The notes under the pieces: model-generated
What the model was told of the DNA's origin: nothing
The model's database searches: none
Seen by the model: only the letters and a program-made list of their open reading frames with translations
Source of the DNA: Treponema sp.
GTDB lineage: Bacteria > Spirochaetota > Spirochaetia > Treponematales > Treponemataceae
Direction: 5' to 3'
Assembly (NCBI GenBank): GCA_003455655.1
Contig: DMQP01000035.1
Location: 1 to 8,013 of the forward strand
DNA: 8,013 nucleotides
Program-made: the position numbers and the translations under genes
In this document: piece after piece, positions 1-5,702 of the stretch
Position numbering within the stretch: position 1 is the stretch's first letter
Layout of the letters: each line of letters begins with the position of its first letter

Positions 1-970
1 CTTTATCAAGTGCAGCATAAGATTCATCAGTGCAAAAAGTGTCTCTAAACCATTTAAGCGAAAGACATGCAGCTTGAGTTACGCCCATAACATGCCAGGC
101 ACCAGGAACCGCACAACAGAAAGTGTGCACTCTTCCCTGCGGATCAATACACAGTTTGTCTGTATGCGCAAAGACAACACCGCTTGTTCCCAAAGTGGTA
201 AAGGCTGTTCCATCGCATACAGTTCCTGTTCCCACAGCAGCAGCTGCATTATCGCCTGCACCACCAACAACTGGAATACCACTTACTAAACCACACAGTT
301 GGGCAGCACAAGCAGTAACCCTTCCTGTTATTTCCGGAGATTCATACACTTTTGCAAGAAGCGCTTTATCTATATGTAATTTTTCAAGAACTTCGTCTGA
401 CCACTTACGCCCAGGAACATCGAGCAACTGCATACCACTTGCATCACTTACTTCAGTTGCAAATTCACCAGTAAGCATGTAACGAATATAATCTTTGGGA
501 AGAAGAATGTGAGCACACTTTTCGTACACTTCTGGTTCATGATTACGAACCCATAGAATTTTACTTGCGGTAAAACCAGTAAGCGCCGGGTTAGCGGTAA
601 TTTCTATAAGACGTTTTGCACCAACAGCTTGTGTTATTTCTTCACATTCAGCTGCAGTACGCTGGTCACACCAAATAATGCTTTTTCTAAGAACGGTGCC
701 GTTTTTGTCTAACATGACAAGACCATGCATTTGTCCGCTTATGCCTATGCCTTTTATTTCTGAAGCTTTGACAGAAGCGGTTTTTAAAACTGATTGAATA
801 CCGTCGCAAGTTGCATGCCACCAGTCTGCCGGGTCTTGTTCCGCCCATCCATTTTGAGGCTGATACAGAGAATATTCTACTGTCTTCGAAGCAAGAACAC
901 TTCCTACCTCGTCAAACAACACGGTTTTTGTTCCGCTTGTTCCTAAATCAACACCTATAAGATATGCCAT
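1..970 (-). CDS. xylB: Xylulokinase, N-terminal 323 residues (gene runs off the left edge)
   Basis: FGGY-family sugar kinase that phosphorylates D-xylulose with ATP to xylulose 5-phosphate in the cytoplasm, linking xylose use to the pentose phosphate pathway. The frame is open from the ATG at 970 to the window edge. Visible motifs: the phosphate-binding loop DLGTSGTK (residues 8-15); GISGQMHG (76-83), whose Met-His pair matches the xylulose-binding residues of E. coli XylB; WCDQRT (100-105); and GGAGDNAAAAVG (236-247), where Asp240 matches the catalytic base (Asp233 in E. coli). Family members are about 480-510 residues, so the last third, including most of the ATP domain, lies outside. The Met-His motif favours xylulokinase over glycerol or gluconate kinases. 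The start is fixed by the canonical MAYLIGVDLG beginning. There is no Shine-Dalgarno sequence, and a -10-like TACAAT lies 6 nt upstream. It diverges from the lipoprotein gene at 1100. Confidence 0.95.
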   Translation of the reverse strand, partial: MAYLIGVDLGTSGTKTVLFDEVGSVLASKTVEYSLYQPQNGWAEQDPADWWHATCDGIQSVLKTASVKASEIKGIGISGQMHGLVMLDKNGTVLRKSIIWCDQRTAAECEEITQAVGAKRLIEITANPALTGFTASKILWVRNHEPEVYEKCAHILLPKDYIRYMLTGEFATEVSDASGMQLLDVPGRKWSDEVLEKLHIDKALLAKVYESPEITGRVTACAAQLCGLVSGIPVVGGAGDNAAAAVGTGTVCDGTAFTTLGTSGVVFAHTDKLCIDPQGRVHTFCCAVPGAWHVMGVTQAACLSLKWFRDTFCTDESYAALDK

Positions 971-976
971 GTGCTT

Positions 977-1004
977 ATTGTACTACATTTAGTATAGAAA
1001 ACAA
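977..1004 (-). promoter_or_regulatory. Putative xylB promoter placed directly on the start codon
   Basis: On the minus strand TTGTTT (1004-999) is followed after 16 bp by TACAAT (982-977), which matches the -10 consensus at 5 of 6 positions. Six bases (AAGCAC) separate it from the ATG, so a transcript would begin at or within a base or two of the start codon. A second -10-like box, TATACT (996-991), lies further up and would give a leader of about 14 nt, still without a Shine-Dalgarno sequence. The -35 boxes are weak for both. Confidence 0.45.
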
Positions 1005-1042
1005 TCGCATTTATTTGCGTTTCTGACTGTAATTTTTTCACA

Positions 1043-1080
1043 TGTTTCCTTTTGGGAACAAAAGTGTTATACTAGTATAC
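1043..1080 (+). promoter_or_regulatory. Extended -10 promoter with overlapping inverted repeats, upstream of the 1100 lipoprotein gene
   Basis: TGTTATACT (1065-1073) is an extended -10 element (TGn plus TATACT), placing transcription start near 1080 and leaving a leader of about 20 nt that contains the ribosome binding site. No good -35 box is present. Where it should lie there is instead an inverted repeat, TGTTTCC-TTTT-GGGAACA (1043-1060, one mismatch), overlapping a second one, TTTTG-GGAA-CAAAA (1050-1063). The -10 box is half of a perfect 12-bp palindrome TATACTAGTATA (1068-1079). A regulator or activator binding here is plausible but not shown. Confidence 0.5.
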
Positions 1081-1099
1081 AAATACTAACGAGGTTTTT

Positions 1100-1825
1100 A
1101 TGAATAAATCAGTTTGGGCTTTAATGGCCACTGCAGCCTTATGTGCTGCTTTTACTTCTTGTGCAAGTTCTAAAACATCAAGCGATGTTCTTGCTGCTTA
1201 CGGTGACACAGGTGCTTATGAATCTACAGCTATAGCATCGACTCCTCTTTCTACAGCAAATGTTACTCGCTACCCCACTACACTTGGTGATTTTGACCCT
1301 ATTCAACTAGACGAATTTTTTGCCATGACATTAAGTTTTGGTAAGTTAAAGGTAAAGCAAATAACTAAATTCTATTTGGCGCCCCGCAGTAATACAATCG
1401 AAATTTATTACCGTGGTGGAGCAAACAGTCTGTGCTTCATTATAAATCAGCAGTCACGAGAAGGCATTATAAAGGCTGCTCAAACTTTCTTGGAAAAACA
1501 GGAATCACAAACACTTGTTGACGAAAAACCAACCAATACCAATTCATTCTATTCGGGAATTTGTGATGTTTGGTGGGGTGTTGCAACTCCTGCTAACGGA
1601 GCAAAAAATGCTAAGTTTCATACCAACTGCAAGTTTATTGACGGCCTGCCCTACTTTGTAATTCGTTTTGCTTCTGCGCCATCAACAACAACACAGAGTA
1701 CATACTCTCCTTACGAAGAACTGTATTTTTCTCCTGCTCAGTTGCGTGTCTTCTGCGATCAGATTGAACAGGAAAATCTACAAAGTTTAGTAGACGAAGT
1801 TTCTGTTAAAGCTTACGCCTACTAA
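1100..1825 (+). CDS. Lipoprotein of unknown function (241 aa)
   Basis: I do not recognise a family. The N-terminus is a lipoprotein signal: Lys3, a hydrophobic stretch at 5-18 and a lipobox F-T-S-C with the lipidated Cys at residue 21, followed by a Ser-rich linker. This relaxed lipobox is acceptable in spirochaetes. The mature part (about 220 residues) is probably exported and membrane-anchored. It starts with a low-complexity Ser/Thr/Ala segment to about residue 55 and continues with mixed alpha/beta-looking sequence without repeats, further membrane segments or recognisable catalytic motifs. The start is supported by GAGG (1091-1094) 5 nt before the ATG and by the signal peptide position. 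It diverges from xylB and converges on the GH95 gene with 9 bp between stops. A link to sugar uptake is only positional. Confidence 0.8.
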   Translation: MNKSVWALMATAALCAAFTSCASSKTSSDVLAAYGDTGAYESTAIASTPLSTANVTRYPTTLGDFDPIQLDEFFAMTLSFGKLKVKQITKFYLAPRSNTIEIYYRGGANSLCFIINQQSREGIIKAAQTFLEKQESQTLVDEKPTNTNSFYSGICDVWWGVATPANGAKNAKFHTNCKFIDGLPYFVIRFASAPSTTTQSTYSPYEELYFSPAQLRVFCDQIEQENLQSLVDEVSVKAYAY

Positions 1826-1834
1826 AACAAGCAC

Positions 1835-4249
1835 TTAGACGGTGGTTGGCAGAATGTTCATAACGTTAAGCGAGCCACCGTTAATGCGTGCGTCATACCG
1901 TTTACCCTTGTAACAAATAATCACACTGTCCATATAGTTAGCTTCATTCTTAGCGTAAATGCGTGCACTTTCCAAAGCGCCATTTTTCCAAGACACATCC
2001 AGTTTTAGGTTGCCCTTGAGAGAAACTCCTGTTAAAGAACCGTCTTTCCATGACTCTGGCAAAGCAGGAAGAAGTTCACATTCAACTGCATCAGAAACCA
2101 ACTGTGTCTGAACAATCATGCGTGTTACTGCTGTCAGCGTTCCAAAGTTTCCATCAATTTGGAAAGGAGGATGATTGTCAAACAGATTGGGTAATGTAGA
2201 TTTTTCCATGAGTGATACAAAAGAACGATGTGCTTCTTCGCCTTCATGCAAACTTGCTCTAAAGTTCATTATCCAAGCCTGAGACCAACCCGTATGACCT
2301 CCTCCGTTAGCAAGGCGTTTTTCTATTGTATTGTGTGCGGCCTTTGCTAAAAGCGGTGAACGGTTAACATGAATACTGTGTCCCGGGAACAAACCGTACA
2401 ACTGACTCATGTGACGGTGACCAGGTTCTGTTTCTTCACACTTCATGGGCCATTCGCGGATTGTATTGTCAGCGGTAACAACAGGTGGTTCAATTTTTGC
2501 CAGTGCATTTTTTATTCGCATGACATCATCATCATGAACAGAAATACCCAAATTTTTTGCTGAATCAATTGTTGCATGGAACAAGTGTTCAAGAATTCGG
2601 TTATCCATATCGCAACCTCTACTAAACGAAGCTGCTTGTCCATCTGAAAGTCGATATGTATTTTCTGGAGACACAGAAGGGAAGACCACTAAATGATCTC
2701 CACTTTCGTCTTCAGTCAAATATTCAGTAAAGAATCGACACGCATCGCGTAACAGATAATAATTTTTACGCAGGAACTTTTTGTCCAAAGTATATTCATA
2801 ATGTTCGCGAATATGCGTTGCAAGCCATGCTGCTCCCAAAGTCCAGTAGGTTCCAGGAATCCACTTATCTTGCGGTGCGGTATCTCCCCACAAATCTAAA
2901 TTGTGATGTGCCATGTAGCCTGAACAGCCGTACATAACGCGTGCAGTTTTCTTTCCGTTTTTGTAAGCACGAGAAAGCAGGTCGAAAAGAGGCAGTTCTG
3001 TTTCTTCGAGAGAACACAAAGCTGCTGGCCAATAATTCATTTCTGTATTGATATTGATAGTGTACTTACTGCCCCAGGGAGGAGTCATGTCTTTATTCCA
3101 CAGACCTTGAAGGTTTGCAGGAAGAGTGCCTGGCTTACGACTGCACGAAATAAGCAGATAGCGACAGTAGTTCCAGTATAGTTGAGCAAGAGCACGGCTT
3201 TGGGGTTTCGTTGCCAAAAGTTCATCGGTTGCGATTTGTGCGTCACGGTTAAAGTCTTCGTCGTCTTCTCCTTTAGACAAAGAAAGTGAACTTGTGTTAT
3301 ACCATGAAGCATATTCTGAAATATGATTTTCGCGGTTTGCCGGATACGGAGCACCAGTTGCAAAGCAAACATTCTTTAAGGCACGGTCACGACACCACAG
3401 TGCAAGTGTATCTAATTTTGTTCCAACATTGCCTTGCTTACGGAAGTATCGTTTATTTCGGAAGGCAGTCTGAATATCAATGTAAATAGTAACTTCATCT
3501 GCAGCTTCAACACACAGACAGTCTCCACGTGCACAAATAGTTCCGCCATCAGTAACAGCTGTAGCAACTGCTGCAAAAGGAATACCATGTGTGTCTTCCA
3601 TAACAATAGTATCATCAGAAAGACAATATGATTTTGTTGCGTAATCGCCACGGTCAAAAGAAGCTCTAAAGTAAATGCTTCCTGGAGCAGAGGCTGCAAG
3701 GTGAACAGCTATGACATCTGTCTTTGCAGAAATAAATACTTCTCGAGTATATGTTATTGTATTTCCGGCACTGTTACGAGCAAAATATGCGGTACTCGGT
3801 GTTTCACTTTCTGCAGAAAAAACAGTTGTTGCAATGGCTGTTTCCAAATCAAGTTCGCGGCGGTATGTTTGACAATTTTCAAACACAGGTGCACTTGAAC
3901 CAACAGGTCCCTGAATGCCCTTGCAGTCAGCAGTAAAAAAGTCTATGTTCAGTTTACCCGCAGTTTGATACACAGGCTGCTGAGAAGGATTACCTGTCAT
4001 AGTCTGATAGGCAAGTTCTTGTGCTTGCTGAACAAAACCCTGTTTCATAAGGGTTCGAACTTTTTCTAGATTATGAAGGCAGCTATAATTGTTGCGGTCG
4101 TGGAAACTACCAGACCAAACAGATTCTTCGTTTAATTCAATTACTTCATGTCCCGTGCGACCAAAAACCATCGCACCAAGGCGTCCATTTCCTACAGGCA
4201 GGGCTTCATTCCAGTCTTTTGCTGGTTTTTTATACCACAAAACATTCAT
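1835..4249 (-). CDS. GH95 family glycoside hydrolase, probable intracellular alpha-L-fucosidase
   Basis: Glycoside hydrolase family 95 uses an inverting mechanism to release terminal alpha-L-fucose (typically alpha-1,2) from fucosylated glycans; some members act on alpha-L-galactosides instead. The 804 residues are full length. The start reads LWYKKPAKDWNEALPVGNGRLGAMVFG, split here as LWYKKPAKDWNEALP (4-18) and VGNGRLGAMVFG (19-30), then LNEESVWSG (39-47), all typical of the N-terminal beta-domain. The (alpha/alpha)6 barrel carries the active-site signatures: NINTEMNYWP (399-408) with Asn399 and Asn401, PSVSPEN (524-530) with Glu529 as presumed general acid, and FQIDGNFG (696-703) with Asp699 as general base, matching Asn421/Asn423/Glu566/Asp766 of Bifidobacterium AfcA. 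A beta-rich C-terminal domain follows. There is no signal peptide, so it should act on imported oligosaccharides. No Shine-Dalgarno sequence precedes the ATG. Substrate choice between fucose and galactose cannot be settled from sequence alone. Confidence 0.95.
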   Translation of the reverse strand: MNVLWYKKPAKDWNEALPVGNGRLGAMVFGRTGHEVIELNEESVWSGSFHDRNNYSCLHNLEKVRTLMKQGFVQQAQELAYQTMTGNPSQQPVYQTAGKLNIDFFTADCKGIQGPVGSSAPVFENCQTYRRELDLETAIATTVFSAESETPSTAYFARNSAGNTITYTREVFISAKTDVIAVHLAASAPGSIYFRASFDRGDYATKSYCLSDDTIVMEDTHGIPFAAVATAVTDGGTICARGDCLCVEAADEVTIYIDIQTAFRNKRYFRKQGNVGTKLDTLALWCRDRALKNVCFATGAPYPANRENHISEYASWYNTSSLSLSKGEDDEDFNRDAQIATDELLATKPQSRALAQLYWNYCRYLLISCSRKPGTLPANLQGLWNKDMTPPWGSKYTININTEMNYWPAALCSLEETELPLFDLLSRAYKNGKKTARVMYGCSGYMAHHNLDLWGDTAPQDKWIPGTYWTLGAAWLATHIREHYEYTLDKKFLRKNYYLLRDACRFFTEYLTEDESGDHLVVFPSVSPENTYRLSDGQAASFSRGCDMDNRILEHLFHATIDSAKNLGISVHDDDVMRIKNALAKIEPPVVTADNTIREWPMKCEETEPGHRHMSQLYGLFPGHSIHVNRSPLLAKAAHNTIEKRLANGGGHTGWSQAWIMNFRASLHEGEEAHRSFVSLMEKSTLPNLFDNHPPFQIDGNFGTLTAVTRMIVQTQLVSDAVECELLPALPESWKDGSLTGVSLKGNLKLDVSWKNGALESARIYAKNEANYMDSVIICYKGKRYDARINGGSLNVMNILPTTV

Positions 4250-4255
4250 ATTTTA

Positions 4256-4284
4256 AGTGTAACACACTGAACTAATTTTGCACA
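4256..4284 (-). promoter_or_regulatory. Putative GH95 promoter placed directly on the start codon
   Basis: On the minus strand TGTGCA (4284-4279) is followed after 17 bp by TACACT (4261-4256), preceded by TGT to make an extended -10 element. Only TAAAAT (6 nt) lies between it and the ATG at 4249, so the message would start at or beside the start codon. There is no purine-rich ribosome binding site. The -35 match is only 3 of 6. Confidence 0.45.
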
Positions 4285-4320
4285 GTAGGGAAAATGAAAA
4301 ATGCACACCGGGCTGCAAAT

Positions 4321-4741
4321 CTAAACAAGTCCTTTTGCAAGAGCTTCTATGTCTTCCAGAGGCAATCCTGTAGCCTGTGCAATTTTTTCTGCGGAACACC
4401 AGCTCCATGAACTAGCAGTACTCCCTTAGGATACCACAGTTCTCACGGATTGGCAACTTTCCTTTCACACTTCCGCCTTCCTTTCCCGAGATATTCTCGA
4501 ACCTTACCCTAAGTTCGCAAAAGGGCACTTCCTGTGGCACAAGGAATGCGTCTGACAGCCTTAGTTCATCCTCACAGGGGGAAGTCTCACTTCCGTTGTA
4601 GAACACATAGAATTCTGGAGAGGGTATTTTTACTAGGCTCCTCCTGTAGCGCGCTCTTGCAGGAACCATTCCAACACCGACTGGGGGATTGTCTTTCGCT
4701 CAATCCGGGTCTCTTCGTACACTCATATATTTAATAGGAAC
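4321..4741 (-). pseudogene. Decayed remnant of an Rpn/PD-(D/E)XK-nuclease-family putative transposase
   Basis: The best preserved part is a frame from 4669 to 4412 reading KIPSPEFYVFYNG, then LRLSDAF and ENCGILREYC. These match the 'IPTPE(F/L)YVFYNG ... LKLSDAF ... C..L.EY..F' block of the Rpn-type recombination-promoting nuclease/putative transposase family, common in spirochaetes and clostridia. An in-frame TAG (4414-4412) interrupts it, FMELVF follows, and after a frame change the family's typical C-terminal tail appears (AEKIAQATGLPLEDIEALA, about 4390-4333) ending at a TAG (4323-4321). Upstream, VPIKYM (4741-4724) and VYEE (4722-4711) look like the preceding block, in different frames and with stops. 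The catalytic N-terminal nuclease half and the centre are missing, so no active protein is expected. Base composition is richer in GC than the flanks. Family assignment is from motif memory, not a search. Confidence 0.75.
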
Positions 4742-4779
4742 GGAATTGCAAAAAGTGCTATAAAACAGGATAAAATTAG
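4742..4779. other. Short AT-rich stretch without a recognised function
   Basis: Lies between the transposase remnant and the T-tract of the minus-strand terminator. I see no gene or clear signal here. Together with 4250-4320 (fucosidase promoter) and the remnant itself, it accounts for the nearly 600-bp stretch between the fucosidase and lipoprotein genes. Confidence 0.5.
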
Positions 4780-4833
4780 AAAAAAAGTACCTCTTAAAAG
4801 TGAGTTTTATATATTCACCTTTAAGAGCGCACT
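4780..4833 (-). terminator. Rho-independent terminator of the 4844-5245 lipoprotein gene
   Basis: A 13-bp stem, CTCTTAAAGGTGA (4827-4815) with TCACTTTTAAGAG (4803-4791), encloses an 11-nt AT-rich loop. It can be extended outward past a one-base bulge by AAGTGC pairing with GTACTT. Seven Ts (4786-4780) follow on the minus strand. As minus-strand RNA the one mismatch becomes a G-U pair, while in plus-strand RNA it is A-C with no T-run, so the element acts on the minus strand, about 15 nt after the lipoprotein stop. Confidence 0.85.
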
Positions 4834-4843
4834 TCAAAAAATT

Positions 4844-5245
4844 CTATTCTACTAAAACAAAGGTACCTGTTGCGGTATGTGTCTCCCCTCCATTAATTGT
4901 CTTTGTTCCGGTTAGTACCAATGTCTTCAAATCTGCAGAGTATGTTATGACGGAGGAGGAGTCTTTTATATAAAGTTTTCGTGCAGCTGTATCAATTGTG
5001 TAGTCACAAGTGTTAGAATAATCCATACTAGTCATCTCCTGAGTAAACTTATTGCCAGCTTTAAAGGTGAGTGTCATACCATCATAAGTTGATGTAATAT
5101 CAACACCATCCGAAATGTAACGAGTCAGCCTATACACACTTCCTACAGAAGGACCCGCCCCAGCCCCATTGGGATTACCGCAGGAACACAGGCAAAAGGC
5201 AGCAAAAACTGCCGCAATCAGAACATAAACCTTAAGATTTTTCAT
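4844..5245 (-). CDS. Small lipoprotein, lipocalin-like beta-rich domain (133 aa)
   Basis: A lipoprotein signal peptide is clear: Lys2 and Lys5 region charges, a hydrophobic core at 6-19, and lipobox L-C-S-C with the lipidated Cys at residue 22, followed by a Gly/Asn/Pro-rich linker. The 110-residue mature part alternates short beta-like strands ending in Gly/Asn/Asp turns (YRLTRY, MTLTFKAGNKF, CDYTIDTAARKLYIKD, DLKTLVLTG, TATGTFVLVE). This resembles small lipocalin-like or DUF-type beta-barrel lipoproteins of bacteria that carry the 'L.F...G.F......Y.....L' pattern. The function is unknown. The start is set by AAAGGAG (5259-5253) 7 nt before the ATG and by the signal peptide. The gene diverges from an XRE regulator across a 116-bp region packed with TCTCG half-sites, so it is the likely target of that regulator. 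A terminator follows directly. Confidence 0.85.
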   Translation of the reverse strand: MKNLKVYVLIAAVFAAFCLCSCGNPNGAGAGPSVGSVYRLTRYISDGVDITSTYDGMTLTFKAGNKFTQEMTSMDYSNTCDYTIDTAARKLYIKDSSSVITYSADLKTLVLTGTKTINGGETHTATGTFVLVE

Positions 5246-5252
5246 AAATACA

Positions 5253-5259
5253 CTCCTTT
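5253..5259 (-). promoter_or_regulatory. Ribosome binding site of the 4844-5245 lipoprotein gene
   Basis: AAAGGAG on the minus strand, 7 nt before the ATG at 5245. It is a strong site that fixes the start and contrasts with the regulator gene on the other side, which has none. Confidence 0.8.
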
Positions 5260-5269
5260 ACCGAGCAAA

Positions 5270-5323
5270 AGTATATATTTTCTCGGCATTATCGAGATTA
5301 CTACAGTTTTTTCTCGAAGTCAA
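5270..5323 (-). promoter_or_regulatory. Candidate promoters of the lipoprotein gene
   Basis: Two options on the minus strand. TTGACT (5323-5318) with a 17-bp spacer and TAATCT (5300-5295) has a very good -35 but a weak -10. TATACT (5275-5270) has a good -10 and would start the message near 5263, just ahead of the ribosome binding site, but has no clear -35. Either way, the TCTCG/CGAGA sites at 5281-5297 and 5312-5316 overlap the promoter, consistent with repression. Confidence 0.5.
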
Positions 5324-5349
5324 TATGTTTTTTGCAATAAAGTCTCGAT

Positions 5350-5355
5350 TATACT
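5350..5355 (+). promoter_or_regulatory. -10 box of the XRE gene, inside the operator and 6 nt before the ATG
   Basis: TATACT lies within the operator 5343-5359 and is followed by GAGAAT and then the ATG at 5362. The transcript would therefore start at or next to the start codon. No convincing -35 box is present at 16-18 bp spacing (only a T-rich run near 5327-5333), which suggests a weak promoter, and occupation of the operator would block it. Confidence 0.5.
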
Positions 5356-5361
5356 GAGAAT

Positions 5362-5643
5362 ATGAGCGATTATCTCAACGAATTTAGGGGAAACATAAAG
5401 TACTACCGTGAACAAAGAAGCATTTCGCAAACCCAACTAGCAATTTTCTGCGACTGCGGAACCGGTACCATAGGAGGCATTGAATCTGGAAAAGCAAAAC
5501 CGTCATTCGATATGATTATACGAATTGCCGAAGCACTACAGGTTTCCCCTGCAGATCTTTTTGCAAGAGACATTACAAAATCAAAATCTCAAATAAAGTC
5601 AGAACTAAAGGAAAAATTCTCCGCCTTCTTGCTTTCTCTGTAA
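5362..5643 (+). CDS. XRE/Cro-family helix-turn-helix regulator (93 aa)
   Basis: A cytoplasmic DNA-binding protein. Residues 9-67 form a standard five-helix Cro/C1-type domain: NIKYYREQRSISQTQLA (11-27), the recognition region around 32-43 ending in IESGKAKPS (40-48), and MIIRIAEALQVSPADLFA (51-68). The last 25 residues are a charged, possibly helical tail (KSKSQIKSELKEKFSAF) that could serve dimerisation; no ligand, peptidase or toxin-type domain is attached. The recognition segment is unusual in holding two Cys (30, 32) and several Gly/Thr. It most likely represses itself and the divergent lipoprotein gene through the 31-bp phased sites between them. No Shine-Dalgarno sequence is seen, and the -10 box is 6 nt upstream, so translation may be leaderless. 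No other Met lies near enough to serve as start. Confidence 0.9.
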   Translation: MSDYLNEFRGNIKYYREQRSISQTQLAIFCDCGTGTIGGIESGKAKPSFDMIIRIAEALQVSPADLFARDITKSKSQIKSELKEKFSAFLLSL

Positions 5644-5663
5644 TTCCCTTTTCCCTCAACTCA

Positions 5664-5697
5664 TTGCAGATTTACAAAATATATCCTATAATATAAT
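5664..5697 (+). promoter_or_regulatory. Promoter of the DUF2804 gene, almost leaderless
   Basis: TTGCAG (5664-5669), a 17-bp spacer and TATAAT (5687-5692) form a near-consensus promoter whose start would fall near 5699, about 4 nt before the ATG at 5703. A second TATAAT (5692-5697) overlaps it and would put the start on the ATG itself. An in-frame TAA at 5694-5696 rules out a longer protein, and no ribosome binding site is possible in so short a leader. Confidence 0.7.
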
Positions 5698-5702
5698 TCT
5701 AT

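Larger units (their letters stand above)
5250..5359. promoter_or_regulatory. Array of TCTCG-type operator half-sites at 31-bp period
   Basis: Two 17-bp inverted repeats of the same layout are present: TCTCG-N7-CGAGA (5281-5297, perfect) and TCTCG-N7-TGAGA (5343-5359, one mismatch). A left half-site TCTCG lies at 5312-5316 and a right half-site CGAG at 5262-5265. Aligned as 17-bp units, the four start at 5250, 5281, 5312 and 5343, exactly 31 bp apart, close to three helical turns. The outer full site covers the regulator's -10 box, and the inner full site lies in the lipoprotein promoter. The likely ligand is the XRE protein encoded next door; this is inference from position and symmetry. Confidence 0.65.

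Noticed and set aside
74..482. Open frames on both strands within 74-482
   Set aside because: They are out-of-frame or antisense to the xylulokinase gene, whose own frame shows all the kinase motifs.
1006..1019. CGCA-N6-TGCG inverted repeat in the xylB upstream region as an operator
   Set aside because: The arms are only four bases and occur once; no basis to call it a site.
4290..4321. Possible terminator (TGCA-N8-TGCA followed by five Ts on the minus strand) after the transposase remnant
   Set aside because: A four-base-pair stem is too weak to support.
4487..4499. CGAGA-TAT-TCTCG inverted repeat as a further XRE operator
   Set aside because: The half-sites are in the opposite order and spacing to the 17-bp operators, and it lies in the transposase remnant away from any promoter.
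4412..4669. An intact 85-codon hypothetical gene
   Set aside because: It has no ribosome binding site, begins inside a known protein block and ends at a stop inside that block; it is the best preserved part of the transposase remnant.
1819..4860. A 12-base match CTACTAAAACAA at 1819-1830 and 4849-4860
   Set aside because: It is short and AT-rich, lies in coding ends on opposite strands, and shows no extension on either side; most likely chance.
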